Shown: positions 56,001 through 64,000 of the stretch, piece after piece
How the letters are laid out: every line of letters begins with the position of its first letter
Numbering within the stretch: position 1 is the stretch's first letter
Position numbers and translations under genes: made by a program
The notes under the pieces: model-generated
The model's input: the letters and a program-made list of their open reading frames with translations, nothing else
Databases searched by the model: none
What the model was told of the DNA's origin: nothing
Assembly: GCA_029204225.1 (NCBI GenBank)
Contig: CM055093.1
Coordinates: 30,451,777-30,515,776 of the forward strand
Direction: 5' to 3'
Source of the DNA: Diphasiastrum complanatum
Taxonomy: Eukaryota > Streptophyta > Lycopodiopsida > Lycopodiales > Lycopodiaceae
DNA length: 64,000 nucleotides

Positions 56001-57017
56001 TCTAACTATTCTAGGAAGGGCAATGGGTCTTTCTAGGAGTCGTCCTAGCTACTCATCTGAAGAGGAGTTCCTTAACATGTTTTTATGTCCCTTATCAAAT
56101 TGATGAGAAGATCAAGGATGTGTGGTATAAGTTGTGGCTACCTAGCGGTATGGCTATTAATCTTGTTTTTTATATTATTAACAAAAGCTGTGGCTATTGA
56201 CAAGCTCAAAACAAGGCGACTGCATTTCACGTGTAGAGGCTACCTGAAAGTACTTTGGTCCATGAATATTTTACTTGTGATAATGAATAGCATGGAGTCA
56301 AATAGCAGAGATCAGCCTCAAAGAATTAGGTTCACATAGAACAGAGCTACATAAAATGTCATAACATATAGGATCAGAATCAATAATCGTGCCTGCCTTT
56401 TGATATTCTGCTATCAAAGTATCTTAGATCCAACTGTCAGTTTGTTGAAAAAAATAAGTACTTCAGTGCAGTCACCACTTATTCTCATGGATGAGCAATC
56501 AGGTCATCCAAATACAGTTTTGAATTTCTGTTTCATCCACTACTTTGATAAGTGTTTCTATAATTCAAACCAAGCATCATATTCAATGTGAACTCTATTA
56601 TAATTAGAGGTTGATCCAGTAAGGCCTGTGGAAAAGTCAAGGTATTTGCATGTCTTCTAGAAAATGACAGAAAGATTCTCATGAACAAACAGGAGTCACT
56701 CTTTGTGAAATAACTGACAACAAGCTCAAGATAAATTGAATAAGATTCTAACAAGCTTTGAAAAGTGAATGCAGTTCTAGCATCATAGAGATTATCTTTG
56801 AGCTGCAAACACAACTTCCTGCTAATGTACGACATTTGTCAATGCAAAAGTAGGTATTGATTATTTATACCCTGTCAACTGTGTCGTCACTGCGCTGTGT
56901 TAAGCGTGAGGCAATTTCTGGAGTTTCTGGTGGTGAGTACTTCAAATGATAGATCTTCCCAGTGACAGGATCCATCCTCCTTCCGATTACTCTATCAATA
57001 AGGATCTCTTCTGGTAC
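50038..57017 (-). CDS. Adenylate kinase, last three exons (organellar plant type)
   Basis: Adenylate kinase interconverts ATP + AMP and 2 ADP. Minus-strand exons: 57017-56871, 51493-51419 and 50151-50038, with phase-0 GT-AG junctions (acceptor TTCAG before 57017, donor GTATAA at 56870, acceptor CATAG, donor GTAAGT at 51418, acceptor TTATAG). Together they encode 111 residues plus TAA at 50040-50038. Exon one: VPEEILIDRVIGRRMDPVTG then KIYHLKYSPP and EIASRLTQRSDDT, which cover the LID region and its conserved arginines (GRRMDP, SRLTQR). Exon two: VKLRLQTHTQNVEAVLSLYK. Exon three: VDGTSSKDKVFAAIENILED, then a short tail. The LID lacks zinc-type cysteines and resembles plant chloroplast/mitochondrial long-form enzymes. 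P-loop and AMP-binding exons are not found and probably lie beyond the window. No damage is seen. Confidence 0.93.
50152..51418 (-). other. Adenylate kinase intron (1267 bp)
   Basis: It contains the left copy of the ACGGTTC repeat (50930-51125). A 57-bp exon-like segment at about 50441-50384 (ETSILKALFDQ with donor CAG|GTGTAA) was judged not to be part of the mRNA. Confidence 0.75.
50930..51125 (+). repeat. Dispersed ACGGTTC repeat, copy 1
   Basis: It contains TAATTAATTAATTAATGG, TTCCCCCACAAAATCTGTGAAATGAGG, GGGGGGAAATT, ACCACGGTTCATGAACC and an imperfect palindrome at 51085-51114 around GGTTCCCAGGACCCACGG. The same block, in the same order, occurs at 54867-55410. A single ATCTGTGAA unit is present here. 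Confidence 0.75.
52111..52258 (+). repeat. 74-bp tandem duplication
   Basis: TGTAGGCCAAGAAAATGCCA at 52111 recurs at 52185. The 74-bp units differ at about one base (TTAGCG versus TTCGCG), so the duplication is recent. Confidence 0.95.
52520..53290 (+). pseudogene. LINE reverse transcriptase C-terminal domain fragment
   Basis: In shifting plus-strand frames the sequence shows the C-terminal domain found after some plant non-LTR reverse transcriptases. In order: DAIRARLLSCAGLGAGAWL, ARPVLPLLRL, FITAIRTRLGLPHLVLSG (52630-52740), IREQTHILSG, then SSRRHVDLVLLWEGIHTLGD and VVIADPSR (about 52910-53000), and finally YGCLHKKF and SFYRQCISIALQRSQAL (53080-53235). A stop follows ADPSR, and at least two frameshifts separate the blocks. 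No RT core precedes it, so it is a short 3' fragment. It lies antisense inside the adenylate kinase intron. Family recognition rests on motif order and is fairly firm; exact boundaries are not. Confidence 0.7.
54297..54600 (+). repeat. Tandem repeat with 120-bp units, one shortened to 69 bp
   Basis: ACACTATAGCGAGTTGTCTTT starts units at 54297, 54417 and 54486. Units 1 and 2 share GTGCACAATTCAGAGTGCTATCTGC at the end; the last has GTGTACAAGTCAAAGTGCTATGG. Unit 2 lacks an internal 51 bp present in units 1 and 3. Confidence 0.88.
54867..55410 (+). repeat. Dispersed ACGGTTC repeat, copy 2, with internal minisatellite
   Basis: Ends carry inverted GGTTC/GAACC motifs: CGGTTCACCACGGTTCTT at 54869, then ACTACGGTTC and the palindromic block ending at 55410. 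The flanks of the interior match copy 1 (TTAATTGATTG, TTTCCCCCCC, ACGGTTCTGGGAACC). Between them, instead of one ATCTGTGAA, lies a 270-bp array. Confidence 0.78.
55004..55275 (+). repeat. ATCTGTGAA / ATCATCTGT minisatellite
   Basis: About 27 irregular copies of a 9-10 bp motif with core ATCTGT, mixing ATCTGTGAA, ATCATCTGT and ATCTGTCAA variants. It sits exactly where copy 1 has one ATCTGTGAA. Confidence 0.9.
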
Positions 57018-57890
57018 CTGAACATAGTGTTAGTTAAGGAACAGAATTTCCTTTGCTTTAGAATTTCTGATTACAAAGATAAAGAACAGGGTTATTTTCC
57101 AACCATAGTTGCCCGTTCCAGAACGGAACTTGTCCCAGAACGCATTCTAGAATGTGTTCCCTTCCGGAACTTGACCAAAAAAAAATTTGGTTACGTATTT
57201 ATTTGACAAAGGAAAAGGAAAATAGTGGTTTTGATTCTTGATTCTTGTTCCCATGCTGCAAGAATTATTTTGGAGTGAGTAAACAACTAAACAAGTGGCA
57301 TTTCAAATTCAAAGGAAATAGGCACTGTCCGAAAGAGTTCCGAACTTATGTTGTAGAAGTTCATAGAAACTTACTGATCTATGCAAGTATTATGTCTTGC
57401 CTTCCTCTACTCTGGCTCTTTATTTGCTTTGTATTTACTCTAATGATCAGGTTATAGCAAATGAATAATTCACTGTGTTATATTCACAGTTTTGTGCACC
57501 AAAAATTTATATTGATTGCTTAGATCAAGAACTTCTGACCGTTAGCAATGACTTCCTTGCCAAGAGTTGAACGAGTTTTTGCATATATCTTAGAGATCCC
57601 AAGTCTTTAGCTTTCAATCAATGTATTATCATGAGTCCCTCAATGTATTATCAAAAAGAAGGAAGATTGTGGCCAACTGGCGCTTTAAAACCTGTTTTTT
57701 TTGGATTAAAAAAAAAACGTTCCGACCCAGTACATTCCGGAACATACTGTACAGAACATACAGTACATTCCAGCCCAAAAGGATTGGAATGGGTTTCTAA
57801 GTTTCCAAGGAACCAGAATCTCGTGAAAAAGTTTTTAGCATAGTTCTGGGCCAGAGGCATCAGAAAACATTCTGAAAGAATTACGTACTA
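57018..57890. other. Upstream adenylate kinase intron with GGAAC/GTTCC-rich stretches
   Basis: Short inverted repeats cluster at 57107-57176 (CCGTTCCAGAACGG, TTCCGGAA) and 57720-57790 (ACATTCCGGAACATACTGT). They may be the two ends of an unrecognised element. No exon is seen. Confidence 0.4.
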
Positions 57891-58208
57891 GGTAATGGCC
57901 ATTGGGAGGGCCATTACCCCATATCTAAGGAAGCGGACCCTGCGTCCGAACGCGCGTCCGGACGCGTTCGCTTCTTTTTTTTTCTTCTTCTTTTTTTAGA
58001 GTTATTTAGCCAAAAAAAATTTTAAAAAAAATGGACGCGTCCGAGGGTCGGATGCGTCCGGGTCCAGACGCCGGACGCGGATGCGGAATGCCCGCGTCCG
58101 GCCCGGGCCCTCACGTCTGCAGGCTCATATAATCTGGTCCCCGGACAGTCAAGTTGCCCGGGGACCACCAAATTATATGCGGTAATGACCAGACCAATTG
58201 ACCATTAT
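57891..58208. mobile_element. CpG-rich foldback/MITE-like element
   Basis: The left end GGTAATGGCC..GGGCCATTACC (57891-57918) is itself a hairpin. The reverse complement of the right end (58208-58181) reads ATAATGGTCAATTGG..GGTCATTACC, so both termini are related inverted repeats of about 28 bp. The interior has seven or more CGCGTCCG / GCGTCCGGACGC words and a hairpin GGTCCCCGG..CCGGGGACC at 58136-58165. No coding capacity; target duplication not determined. Confidence 0.6.
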
Positions 58209-58590
58209 TGCATGTAAATGCATTTAGTGTGGAATTCCAAGTTCTTATGTATACCAAAGGATAGTAAAAGCCACAAGCATTCTAGAATGCCATGCTTAGG
58301 GAAGTTTGTAAATGACTAAACTCGACTATACAATATTCCTTGGAATTATGGAAGACAATCAAGTTTTCTTGTAATCAATGCTTGATCTATGAAACTACCC
58401 TTTTGAGATCAACATAGGAGTTTTTGAGATAATAGGTTTGGAACTAATGAATATCTATGACAATTGACATGTTTATCTTAGTAAGACTCCATATATTGTA
58501 GAAAACATGATCTTTACTTTTTTGTTAAATAGTTAATGTATTTTTAATGGGATGCCAATGATTCCAATAAGAGGTATTGTTACGAAATGA
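58209..58590. other. Unassigned sequence
   Basis: AT-rich; nothing recognised. Confidence 0.35.
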
Positions 58591-58810
58591 TTACAACCTT
58601 GTAAGGGCCATATGGAACCTTAAGATACACCCAGGTCCAGACCTCAAACTCTTGAGGTGAGCAACTGCGATTAGCGTAAAATTGAGCTGTGTCTTGAGCG
58701 GTTTTAATTCTTTCTTTAGCCAACATTTCCTGCAAGAAATCAACTGTAGGTTGCACCTTATGATCTTTGAGTCTAACAAAAACTGGTGACCGTGTTCAGG
58801 TGCATTAATC
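58591..58810 (-). pseudogene. Ty3/gypsy integrase C-terminal fragment
   Basis: Minus-strand residues FLQEMLAKERIKTAQDTAQF, then YANRSCSPQEFEV and TWVYLKVPYGP, match the region after the gypsy integrase core (the usual pattern is K..A....Y.D..R....F.VGDWVYLK). The glycine of VGDWV reads WTW here. It belongs with the core fragment at 59364-59850, from which it is separated by about 550 bp of mostly unrelated DNA. Confidence 0.72.
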
Positions 58811-59363
58811 CATGTTGGGTTCTGTCAAGGATAAAAATTCAAAACTAACCTCTAGCCTGTTCGTTACGATCACAGATGGTCCCAGTAAGTGTGTTTTCGC
58901 TCAGGGAGTTGGAAGGCCAAATCATGAATCCCCGGACCCTGCCGTTGGGGTGCATTGCCCCCCAAACCCCCCACCGGGGGGCTACCGCCCCCCGAACCCC
59001 CTGAGCATTTATTGAAAACCAGTGCAAATAACAACCAAATAGCTATTGAAAATAAAATCTGTTTGTGCCCCATCTACTGCACTTCTAAGAGGCAAAACGC
59101 TGGTTTGACCATTGATCCCCTAAAAAAATTTCGGCCATAAGCTATTTTTCCAAAAACAAACAAAAAAAAATAAAAAATAAAAATAAAAAAATTAGTTCGA
59201 TTCTGGTCTGAGAAACGCGTTTCTGTGCATCTATGGATCGTGGCTGAAAGCGATACATCAACATAAAAAGACTGAATCCGATGGTAGAATACTTTGCACT
59301 ATTGTGCGAGAACTCAACCATTGGGAGACACTTTTCCCAATCAAACTATCTATGAGATACATA
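58811..59363. other. Insertion-like stretch between gypsy integrase fragments, with G-rich block
   Basis: At 58928-59002 the minus strand has several G4-G6 runs (from CCCCGG, GCCCCCCAAACCCCCC, CCGGGGGG, GCCCCCCGAACCCCC on the plus strand). An A-rich run lies at 59150-59190. It resembles a separate repeat inserted in the gypsy copy; its edges are not fixed. Confidence 0.45.
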
Positions 59364-59856
59364 TCATTGAAGCATATCCTCCATAGTTTGGTTGATACAT
59401 TCTATTTGCCCATTAGATTCTGAGTGATCCGAAGAACTTAGTCTAAGGGTCGTTTCAAGTTTTTCAAATACTGATTGCCATAATTCGCTAGTGAACTTGG
59501 AGTCTTGATCATTAACGATATCATTCGACAAGCCATACAATTTGAACAACTTTTCAGCAAAAGGCTGGGCTAGTTCAAATGCCTTACAATGGATTTAGTA
59601 GGTATTAATTGCGACCAATTTGGTTAGCTATCATCCACAACCCACAGGCATCATGACCCTTCCAAGGATTAGGGAGTCTAGTCACAAAATCCATTGAAAA
59701 ACATGCCCATTTCTTGTTGAGTATTTCCAAAGGATGTGAAAGACACTTTGTCTCTCTGCTTTATTAAATTGGCATTGTTCACACCCTTGAACGCATGCCT
59801 TAACACGACCTTTCATTTCTGGCCAATATAAATTCCATTTAACAAGATCCAGTGTG
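59364..59856 (-). pseudogene. Ty3/gypsy integrase zinc-binding and core fragment
   Basis: Right to left: LYWPEMKGRVKACVQGCEQC (second half of the H2C2 zinc finger, about 59840-59780), a frame-broken HVFQWIL where SMDFI is usual, then LYGLSNDIVNDQDSKFTSEL with the catalytic Asp region, and SSSDHSESNGQIECINQTME carrying the Glu. In active elements the last segment is YHPQTDGQTERVNRTLE, so this copy has several key changes. The right edge is the copia LTR at 59857. Confidence 0.82.
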
Positions 59857-60510
59857 TGTTGGATTATCCTCCTACTAATCGACTAATCGACATTTTAATC
59901 TTCGTCGAATTTTTATCCAGACCTGCAGCTTTCTTCATGTTTTTACACAGTCTGCATAACTACTCGGAAACGGCTCACAGTGTCGGCATTTTCGAGATTT
60001 TCGTCTTTCGGGATTTTCTCTCACTTCGGCTTTTTGTAAAATGCCAGATGCCTCAAATGATAAGGAAATAACTTTGGCAAAGACCTTCGCATTTTTCGCA
60101 TGACAATTAACGTTCATTTTTGCAGAGTGACAGTTTACGTTCAAATCTGCATGTTTACGACCAAAGCCACCTACTTGCATTAATTTATCAGCAAGTAATT
60201 TCTGAGAAGTCCTAACTGGATGGATGCCAGCACATCACAGCCAACTAGATGATGTATTTGACGACTTAATTGCTTAGTATAAATAGCTGCTTACATTTCT
60301 ACATTTCTTAATGCATTGAAGCAAGAAGAATAGTTAGCGTTCTCTCTGTCTCTCTCAAGCCTGCGAGCTTGAACACTCTTGAGCATTCTAGCTCAGTTCT
60401 TTAGAGTTGATTAGAGATTTCTATTGCGCTTACTGCTTATCAGTAGTTGCGCTTAATTCAGACTTATATTTAGTCACTCAAAGACAGCTTAGAGTACGCG
60501 ACTTCGATCG
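59857..60510 (+). repeat. Left LTR of the 60-64 kb copia element, inner end replaced
   Basis: TGTTGGATTATCCTCCTACT at the start matches 63572. TATA-like TATAAATA is at 60278-60285. Matches to the LTR at 44.6-45.5 kb persist to GCTTAGAGTACGCG (about 60500) and then end, so the last about 400 bp of the LTR are missing. Confidence 0.85.
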
Positions 60511-60670
60511 ATCTGTAGCATTCTAGATTGTGCTCTAGCCTCAGATCTGTTGGTAGATTGCAGGATTGCTCTATAGGTGATCTGTGTGCCACCACAAAGC
60601 ATGGTCAAGATCATTCACACATATGTTGTGGTTCTCCACACGTGTGAAATGTTGGATTTTTCACAATAGA

Positions 60671-61088
60671 AAGTCTAGTAACAAGTAGATACATCCAATT
60701 TCATGAGAATGCTCTAGAGAATGCAATTTCAAGAGGAGAAGTTGCGTATGATGACTATGGTCACTTTCCTCAATCAATTATTGATACTGTCATGGATAGG
60801 TTATTAGGTTGCAAGAATCTGTTCATGCCCATTGCCAGTACAGACTACAAAGCTTATGGCGCAGTTTTTGGGGTTTACAAATGTCATAGACAGTCTAGTA
60901 ACAAGTAGATACATCCTCATGAGAATGCTCTAGAGAAATTAGAATGCAATTTCAAGAGGAGAAGCTGTGTAGGGTGACTATGGTCACTTTCCTCAGTCAA
61001 TTATTGATACTATCATGGATAGGTTATTAGGTTGCGAGAATCTGTTCATGCCCATTGCTAGTACATACTACAAAGCTTATGGCGCCGT
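60671..61088 (+). repeat. Captured segment duplicated in tandem (221-bp offset)
   Basis: AGTCTAGTAACAAGTAGATACATCC occurs at 60671 and 60892, and about 200 bp then match with small changes up to AAAGCTTATGGCGC. Copy 1 has an open frame from about 60702 to 60908: HENALENAISRGEVAYDDYG, then HFPQSIIDTVMDRLLGCKNL and FMPIASTDYKAYGAVF. The composition is protein-like and unlike any copia domain. Copy 2 has a frameshift, so only MDRLLGCENLFMPIASTYYK is in frame. The source is not recognised; a host gene exon is one possibility. Confidence 0.7.
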
Positions 61089-61143
61089 TTCAGAAAAGAA
61101 AAAAAATTGGTTTTTTTTTCAGTCGTTTCGAACACTGAAACGG
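61084..61143 (+). repeat. Inverted repeat GCCGTTTCAG / CTGAAACGGC
   Basis: The perfect 10-bp arms at 61084-61093 and 61134-61143 enclose a T/A-rich loop. CGTTTCG-type words repeat four times to 61180. This lies exactly between the duplicated segment and the resumed integrase. Confidence 0.7.
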
Positions 61144-61192
61144 CGTTTCGAAACAGGGTCGTTTCGTACGTCCCATTTCGAGGAAACACTGC

Positions 61193-62062
61193 TGTCTATC
61201 ATAGTTGCATCCTTGGAAAGCAGACTAGGATTCCTTTTAGATCGAGTCACAAGCACGCGTCGTAGGCAAGCAACAAAAGGTCTGTTAGATGATGCTCATT
61301 CAGATATATGTGGGCCTATGCAAACTCCATCATTGCTAGATGCAAAGTATTTCATTACTTTTAGTGACGAATTTTCCAGAAGAACAGTTGTTTACTTCAT
61401 TAAGCAGAAATCAGAGGCTTTCATCAAGTTCAGACAATTCAAAAAGCATGCAAAAAATCAAACTGGCAAACGAATCAAAGCACTGAGGTCCGACAACGGG
61501 GGAGAATACATCTCCACCAAATTCAAGGAGTATTGCCTTAACAACGACATTGAGCAACAACATATTACCTCCTATTTGCCTTAGTCAAATGGTCTTGCTG
61601 AGAGAAAGAACAGAACCTTAGTCGAATCGACAAAGTGCATTTTATCACATGCGTCACTTCCGAAGTCCTTCTGGGCTGAAGCTGTTTCAACAGCAACCTA
61701 TATTCAGAACAGATGTCACAGCAACCTATATTCAGAACAGATGTCCTACTAAAGGTCTCTCAAACAAAACACCATTCGAAATTTGGACAGGTACCAAACC
61801 TTCTTTATCGAATTTAAAAGTTTTTGGATGTACTGCTTATGCGCAGATTCCTCATGATCTCAGGAAGAAGCTCGACTTCCAGAGAATCAAATGTGTTTTC
61901 ATCAGCTACACTACTTCAGTTCAAGCTTACAAGTTGTTCGATCCTATCGAGTCGAAGATATTCGCTAGCCGGGATGTCATCTTCATCGAAGAACAGTTTA
62001 TCGACCTCAAGGGAAAAGGCAAAGCCCATGTAGCCGACTTGTCTGACTCCTCGACATATTGA
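61193..62062 (+). pseudogene. Copia integrase, N-terminus cut
   Basis: Coding resumes in the CHSCILGKQTR region in a shifted frame, then DDAHSDICGPMQTPSLLDAK (first catalytic Asp kept), FITFSDEFSRRTVVYFIKQK, ALRSDNGGEYISTKF (second Asp) and SNGLAERKNRTL (Glu). A TAG at 61582-61584 stands where the 43-kb copy has CAG. A short tandem duplication of ACAGCAACCTATATTCAGAA (about 61700-61745) adds residues and shifts the frame. The last block has TPFEIWTGTKPSLSNLKVFG and SYTTSVQAYKLFDP and ends at 62062. Confidence 0.9.
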
Positions 62063-62890
62063 ACTTCGAGGTTCCTCAGTCGACTATTCTCATTGAAGGT
62101 CCAAGCTCATCTACTTTCGATGAACAACATATCAATGGCGCCAAATGGATTTTCAAAATCAAGTACAAAGCAGACGGAAGCATCGAAAGAAGAAAAGCTC
62201 GACTTGTTGCCAGAGGATTTTCTCAGGTATACAACGTCGATATAGTCAAGCATTCTTCTATTCGACTTTTATATCGTTTGCTGCTGCAGCAGATTTGGAA
62301 ATACATCAAATAGATGTACAGACAACATATCTCAATGGAGTTATCAAAGACGACATTTACATGGTGCAACGCGAAGGTTATATTATCAAAGGTAAACATA
62401 ATCATGTGTGTAAACTCCATAAGGCACTTTATGGCTTGAAGCAATCTGCTCGAGCATGGTTTCAAAGGATCAATACTTTCCTTATTGATCACGACTACAC
62501 ACCAAGCTCTTCAAATTCGAATGTTTACTTCAAGACAGTGCAGCAATCTTTTATCATTATCACTTTATACGTGGACGACACATTGCTTTTCGGCAACAAT
62601 ATCGATCTGATAAAAGAAAGCAAGTCAATGCTATCTTTTGAATTTGACATGACTGATCTGGGCGAAGCTCATTTCTGCCTTGGTATACAAATCCATAGAG
62701 ACAGAAATCAGAAGTTGCTCTACATTACCCAGCAGAGGTACCTCTACAATATGTTAGTCAGATATAATCTGATTAATTGCAAGTTAGCTCTCTCACCAAT
62801 GGAACCAGGTCTCAAATTGTCAAAGGACCAGTGTCCGCAAACAATCGAAGAGAAGGAGCAGATGCGTGAGTATCCTGTCATTCGATAATA
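62063..62890 (+). pseudogene. Copia reverse transcriptase
   Basis: [20 protein letters not shown] and ARLVARGFSQVYNVD start the domain. A net 21-nt deletion relative to the 42-kb copy removes the ETFSPV segment, and a one-base deletion in the following TTTTATTATCG word shifts the frame. After that come YLNGVIKDDIYMVQREGY, YGLKQSARAWFQRIN, the catalytic YVDD at 62568-62579, LGEAHFCLGIQIHRDRNQ and CKLALSPMEPGLKLS. The frame ends at 62888 after REYPVIR. Confidence 0.9.
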
Positions 62891-63564
62891 GGATCTCTTA
62901 TGTACGCAATGATTTGTACCAGGCCAGACATAGCTTTTGCAATTAGCTCCCTAAGTTAGTTTACGACTAACCCTGGTATAACACATTGGAAGGCTCTTAT
63001 CAAAGTCATGAGATATCTTCGAGCTACTATGGACTTTTGCATTTGTTATGGAGCAGTCGACAACGACAAACTCAATCTACTCAGTGGTTATACAGATGCA
63101 AGTTGGGCAGGAGATGTAGACACTCGTGAATCCACTTCTGGATTTACATTCTTCCTCAACAATGGCCCTATTTCCTAGAACAGTCGCAAGCAATCTTCGA
63201 TAACTCTATCTTCTACAGAATCAGAGTATATCGCAGCCTCACAAGCTACAAAGGAAGCAATTTGGTTGAGAAACTTACTTTCAGAGATCGGTTTGAATCA
63301 ATATGCTCCGACATTATTATTTTGTGATAATCAAAGTGCCATTGCCTTGTCGGCCAACCTAGATTTCGTTCTAGGAGTAAGCACATTGAAATTAAGTATC
63401 ACTATGTCAGAAGCAAAGTTCTCGACAAAGAGGTTAGATTGCAGTACTGTCGAATGCAAAATATGACAGCAGATATTTTTACCAAAGCATTAAGCTTGGA
63501 TGCACACAGAAAGTTTTGTGCAGAACTAAGTTTAAAGGTCAAGGCATTCATGGATTCAGATTAA
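62891..63564 (+). pseudogene. Copia RNase H with nonsense codons
   Basis: IGSLMYAMICTRPDIAFAIS starts the region. A TAG at 62957-62959 replaces a Gln codon, and another at 63176-63178 replaces Trp (PIS-stop-NSRKQ). TDASWAGDVDTRESTSGFTF, LSSTESEYIAASQATKEAIW and LLFCDNQSAIALS carry the acidic residues. A small deletion near 63366 disturbs the SKHIEIKYHYV motif. Translation would reach SDSD at about 63563, beside the purine tract. Confidence 0.88.
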
Positions 63565-63571
63565 GGGGGAG
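63563..63571 (+). promoter_or_regulatory. Copia polypurine tract
   Basis: AAGGGGGAG lies immediately before the TGTTGG start of the right LTR: the primer for second-strand synthesis in this family. Confidence 0.85.
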
Positions 63572-64000
63572 TGTTGGATTATTCTCCTACTAATCGACTA
63601 ATCGACATTTTAATCTAGGTCCAATTTTTATCCAGACTTGCAGCTTTCTTCGTGTTTTTACACAGTCTGCATAACTACTCGGAAACGGCTTACAGTGTCG
63701 GCATTTTCGGGATTTTCGTCTTTCGGGGTTTTCTCTCACTTCGGCTTTTTCGTAAAATGCCAGATGCCTCAAATGATAATGAAATAACTTTGACAAAGAC
63801 CTTCGCATTTTTCGCATGACAGTTCACGTTCAATTCTGCAGAGTGACAGTTCACCTTCAAATCTACAGACAGACTGTTTACGACCAAAGCCACCGACTTG
63901 CATTAATTCATCAGCAAGTAATTTCTGAGAAGTCCTAATTGGATAGATGCCAGCACATCACAGCCAAATAGATGACATATTTGGCAACCTAACTGCTTAG
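63572..64000 (+). repeat. Right LTR of the 60-64 kb copia element (partial, window end)
   Basis: 429 bp are visible, matching 59857 onward with scattered differences. The rest and the right target duplication lie outside the window. Confidence 0.9.

Larger units (their letters stand above)
51494..56870 (-). other. Adenylate kinase intron (5377 bp) loaded with repeats
   Basis: The intron holds a 74-bp tandem duplication (52111), a LINE C-terminal fragment in antisense (52.5-53.3 kb), a 120/69-bp tandem array (54297) and the satellite-bearing ACGGTTC repeat (54867). No additional exon is needed, because the flanking exons are in phase and continuous with the family. Stretches 51496-52110, 53300-54296 and 55411-56870 show nothing recognised. 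Confidence 0.8.
59857..64000 (+). mobile_element. Ty1/copia element with foreign duplicated segment, running past the window end
   Basis: The left LTR starts TGTTGG at 59857 and abuts a minus-strand gypsy integrase. It follows the family LTR to about 60510, then diverges. No primer site, gag or protease is found; 60671-61190 instead holds a tandemly duplicated segment of other origin. Integrase resumes near 61193, followed by RT and RNase H to about 63564, the purine tract AAGGGGGAG (63563-63571) and the right LTR from 63572. Sequence identity with the 41.9-45.5 kb element is high. Its proteins are broken and its priming site is missing, so it could move only with outside help, if at all. Confidence 0.9.

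Overview
The window looks like nuclear DNA from a large, repeat-rich land-plant genome. Host genes are thin, their introns run to several kilobases, and most of the recognisable sequence is decayed Ty1/copia retrotransposon. Ty3/gypsy and LINE remnants, two SINE-like insertions, foldback or MITE-like elements and many long (GA)n/(CT)n and (CA)n/(GT)n runs make up the rest. The species cannot be named from the sequence. The large introns and the LINE C-terminal domain at 52.5 kb would suit a fern, gymnosperm or other early-diverging land plant, but that is inference.

Host genes. (1) 1059-1688, + strand: the last three exons of a soluble inorganic pyrophosphatase; one intron is about two-thirds (CT)n. 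(2) 16690-16923, - strand: the terminal exon of a C3HC4 RING-finger E3 ligase. (3) 21929-22204, - strand: a probable first exon with an N-terminal membrane segment; it could belong to gene 2, but this is unproven. (4) 50038-57017, - strand: the last three exons of an organellar-type adenylate kinase, with a 5.4-kb intron holding a LINE fragment and a satellite-bearing repeat. (5) 40027-40215, - strand: a weak candidate first exon.

Mobile elements, left to right: a foldback repeat (3.2 kb); a copia protease remnant (6.4-7.6 kb, -); a copia element reduced to LTR-gag-partial LTR with a 5-bp target duplication (8776-10811); a tRNA-like SINE with a perfect 14-bp duplication (11939-12053); copia gag and inverted LTRs (17.2-18.9 kb); a LINE with a poly(A) tail (19.9-21.7 kb, -); a second SINE candidate (22.9 kb); a copia gag/protease remnant (24.2-25.1 kb, -); a gypsy gag with an unusual repeat-filled leader (25.9-27.6 kb, -); a nearly full-length but dead copia (31927-37326, +); a copia copy cut at both ends (about 41.9-45.5 kb, -); another protease remnant (45.7-46.2 kb, -); a LINE C-terminus (52.5-53.3 kb, +); a CpG-rich foldback (57.9-58.2 kb); gypsy integrase fragments (58.6-59.85 kb, -); and a copia copy of the 42-45 kb family (59857 to the window end, +) that abuts the gypsy remnant and carries a duplicated foreign segment in place of gag and protease.

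No element looks able to move by itself: each polyprotein is broken by frameshifts, deletions or stop codons. Several stops are single C-to-T or G-to-A changes, as expected from methylcytosine decay. The clearest new signals are small-scale: microsatellites and minisatellites arising inside introns, LTRs and repeats, a very small SINE, and the captured, tandemly duplicated segment in the last copia element.
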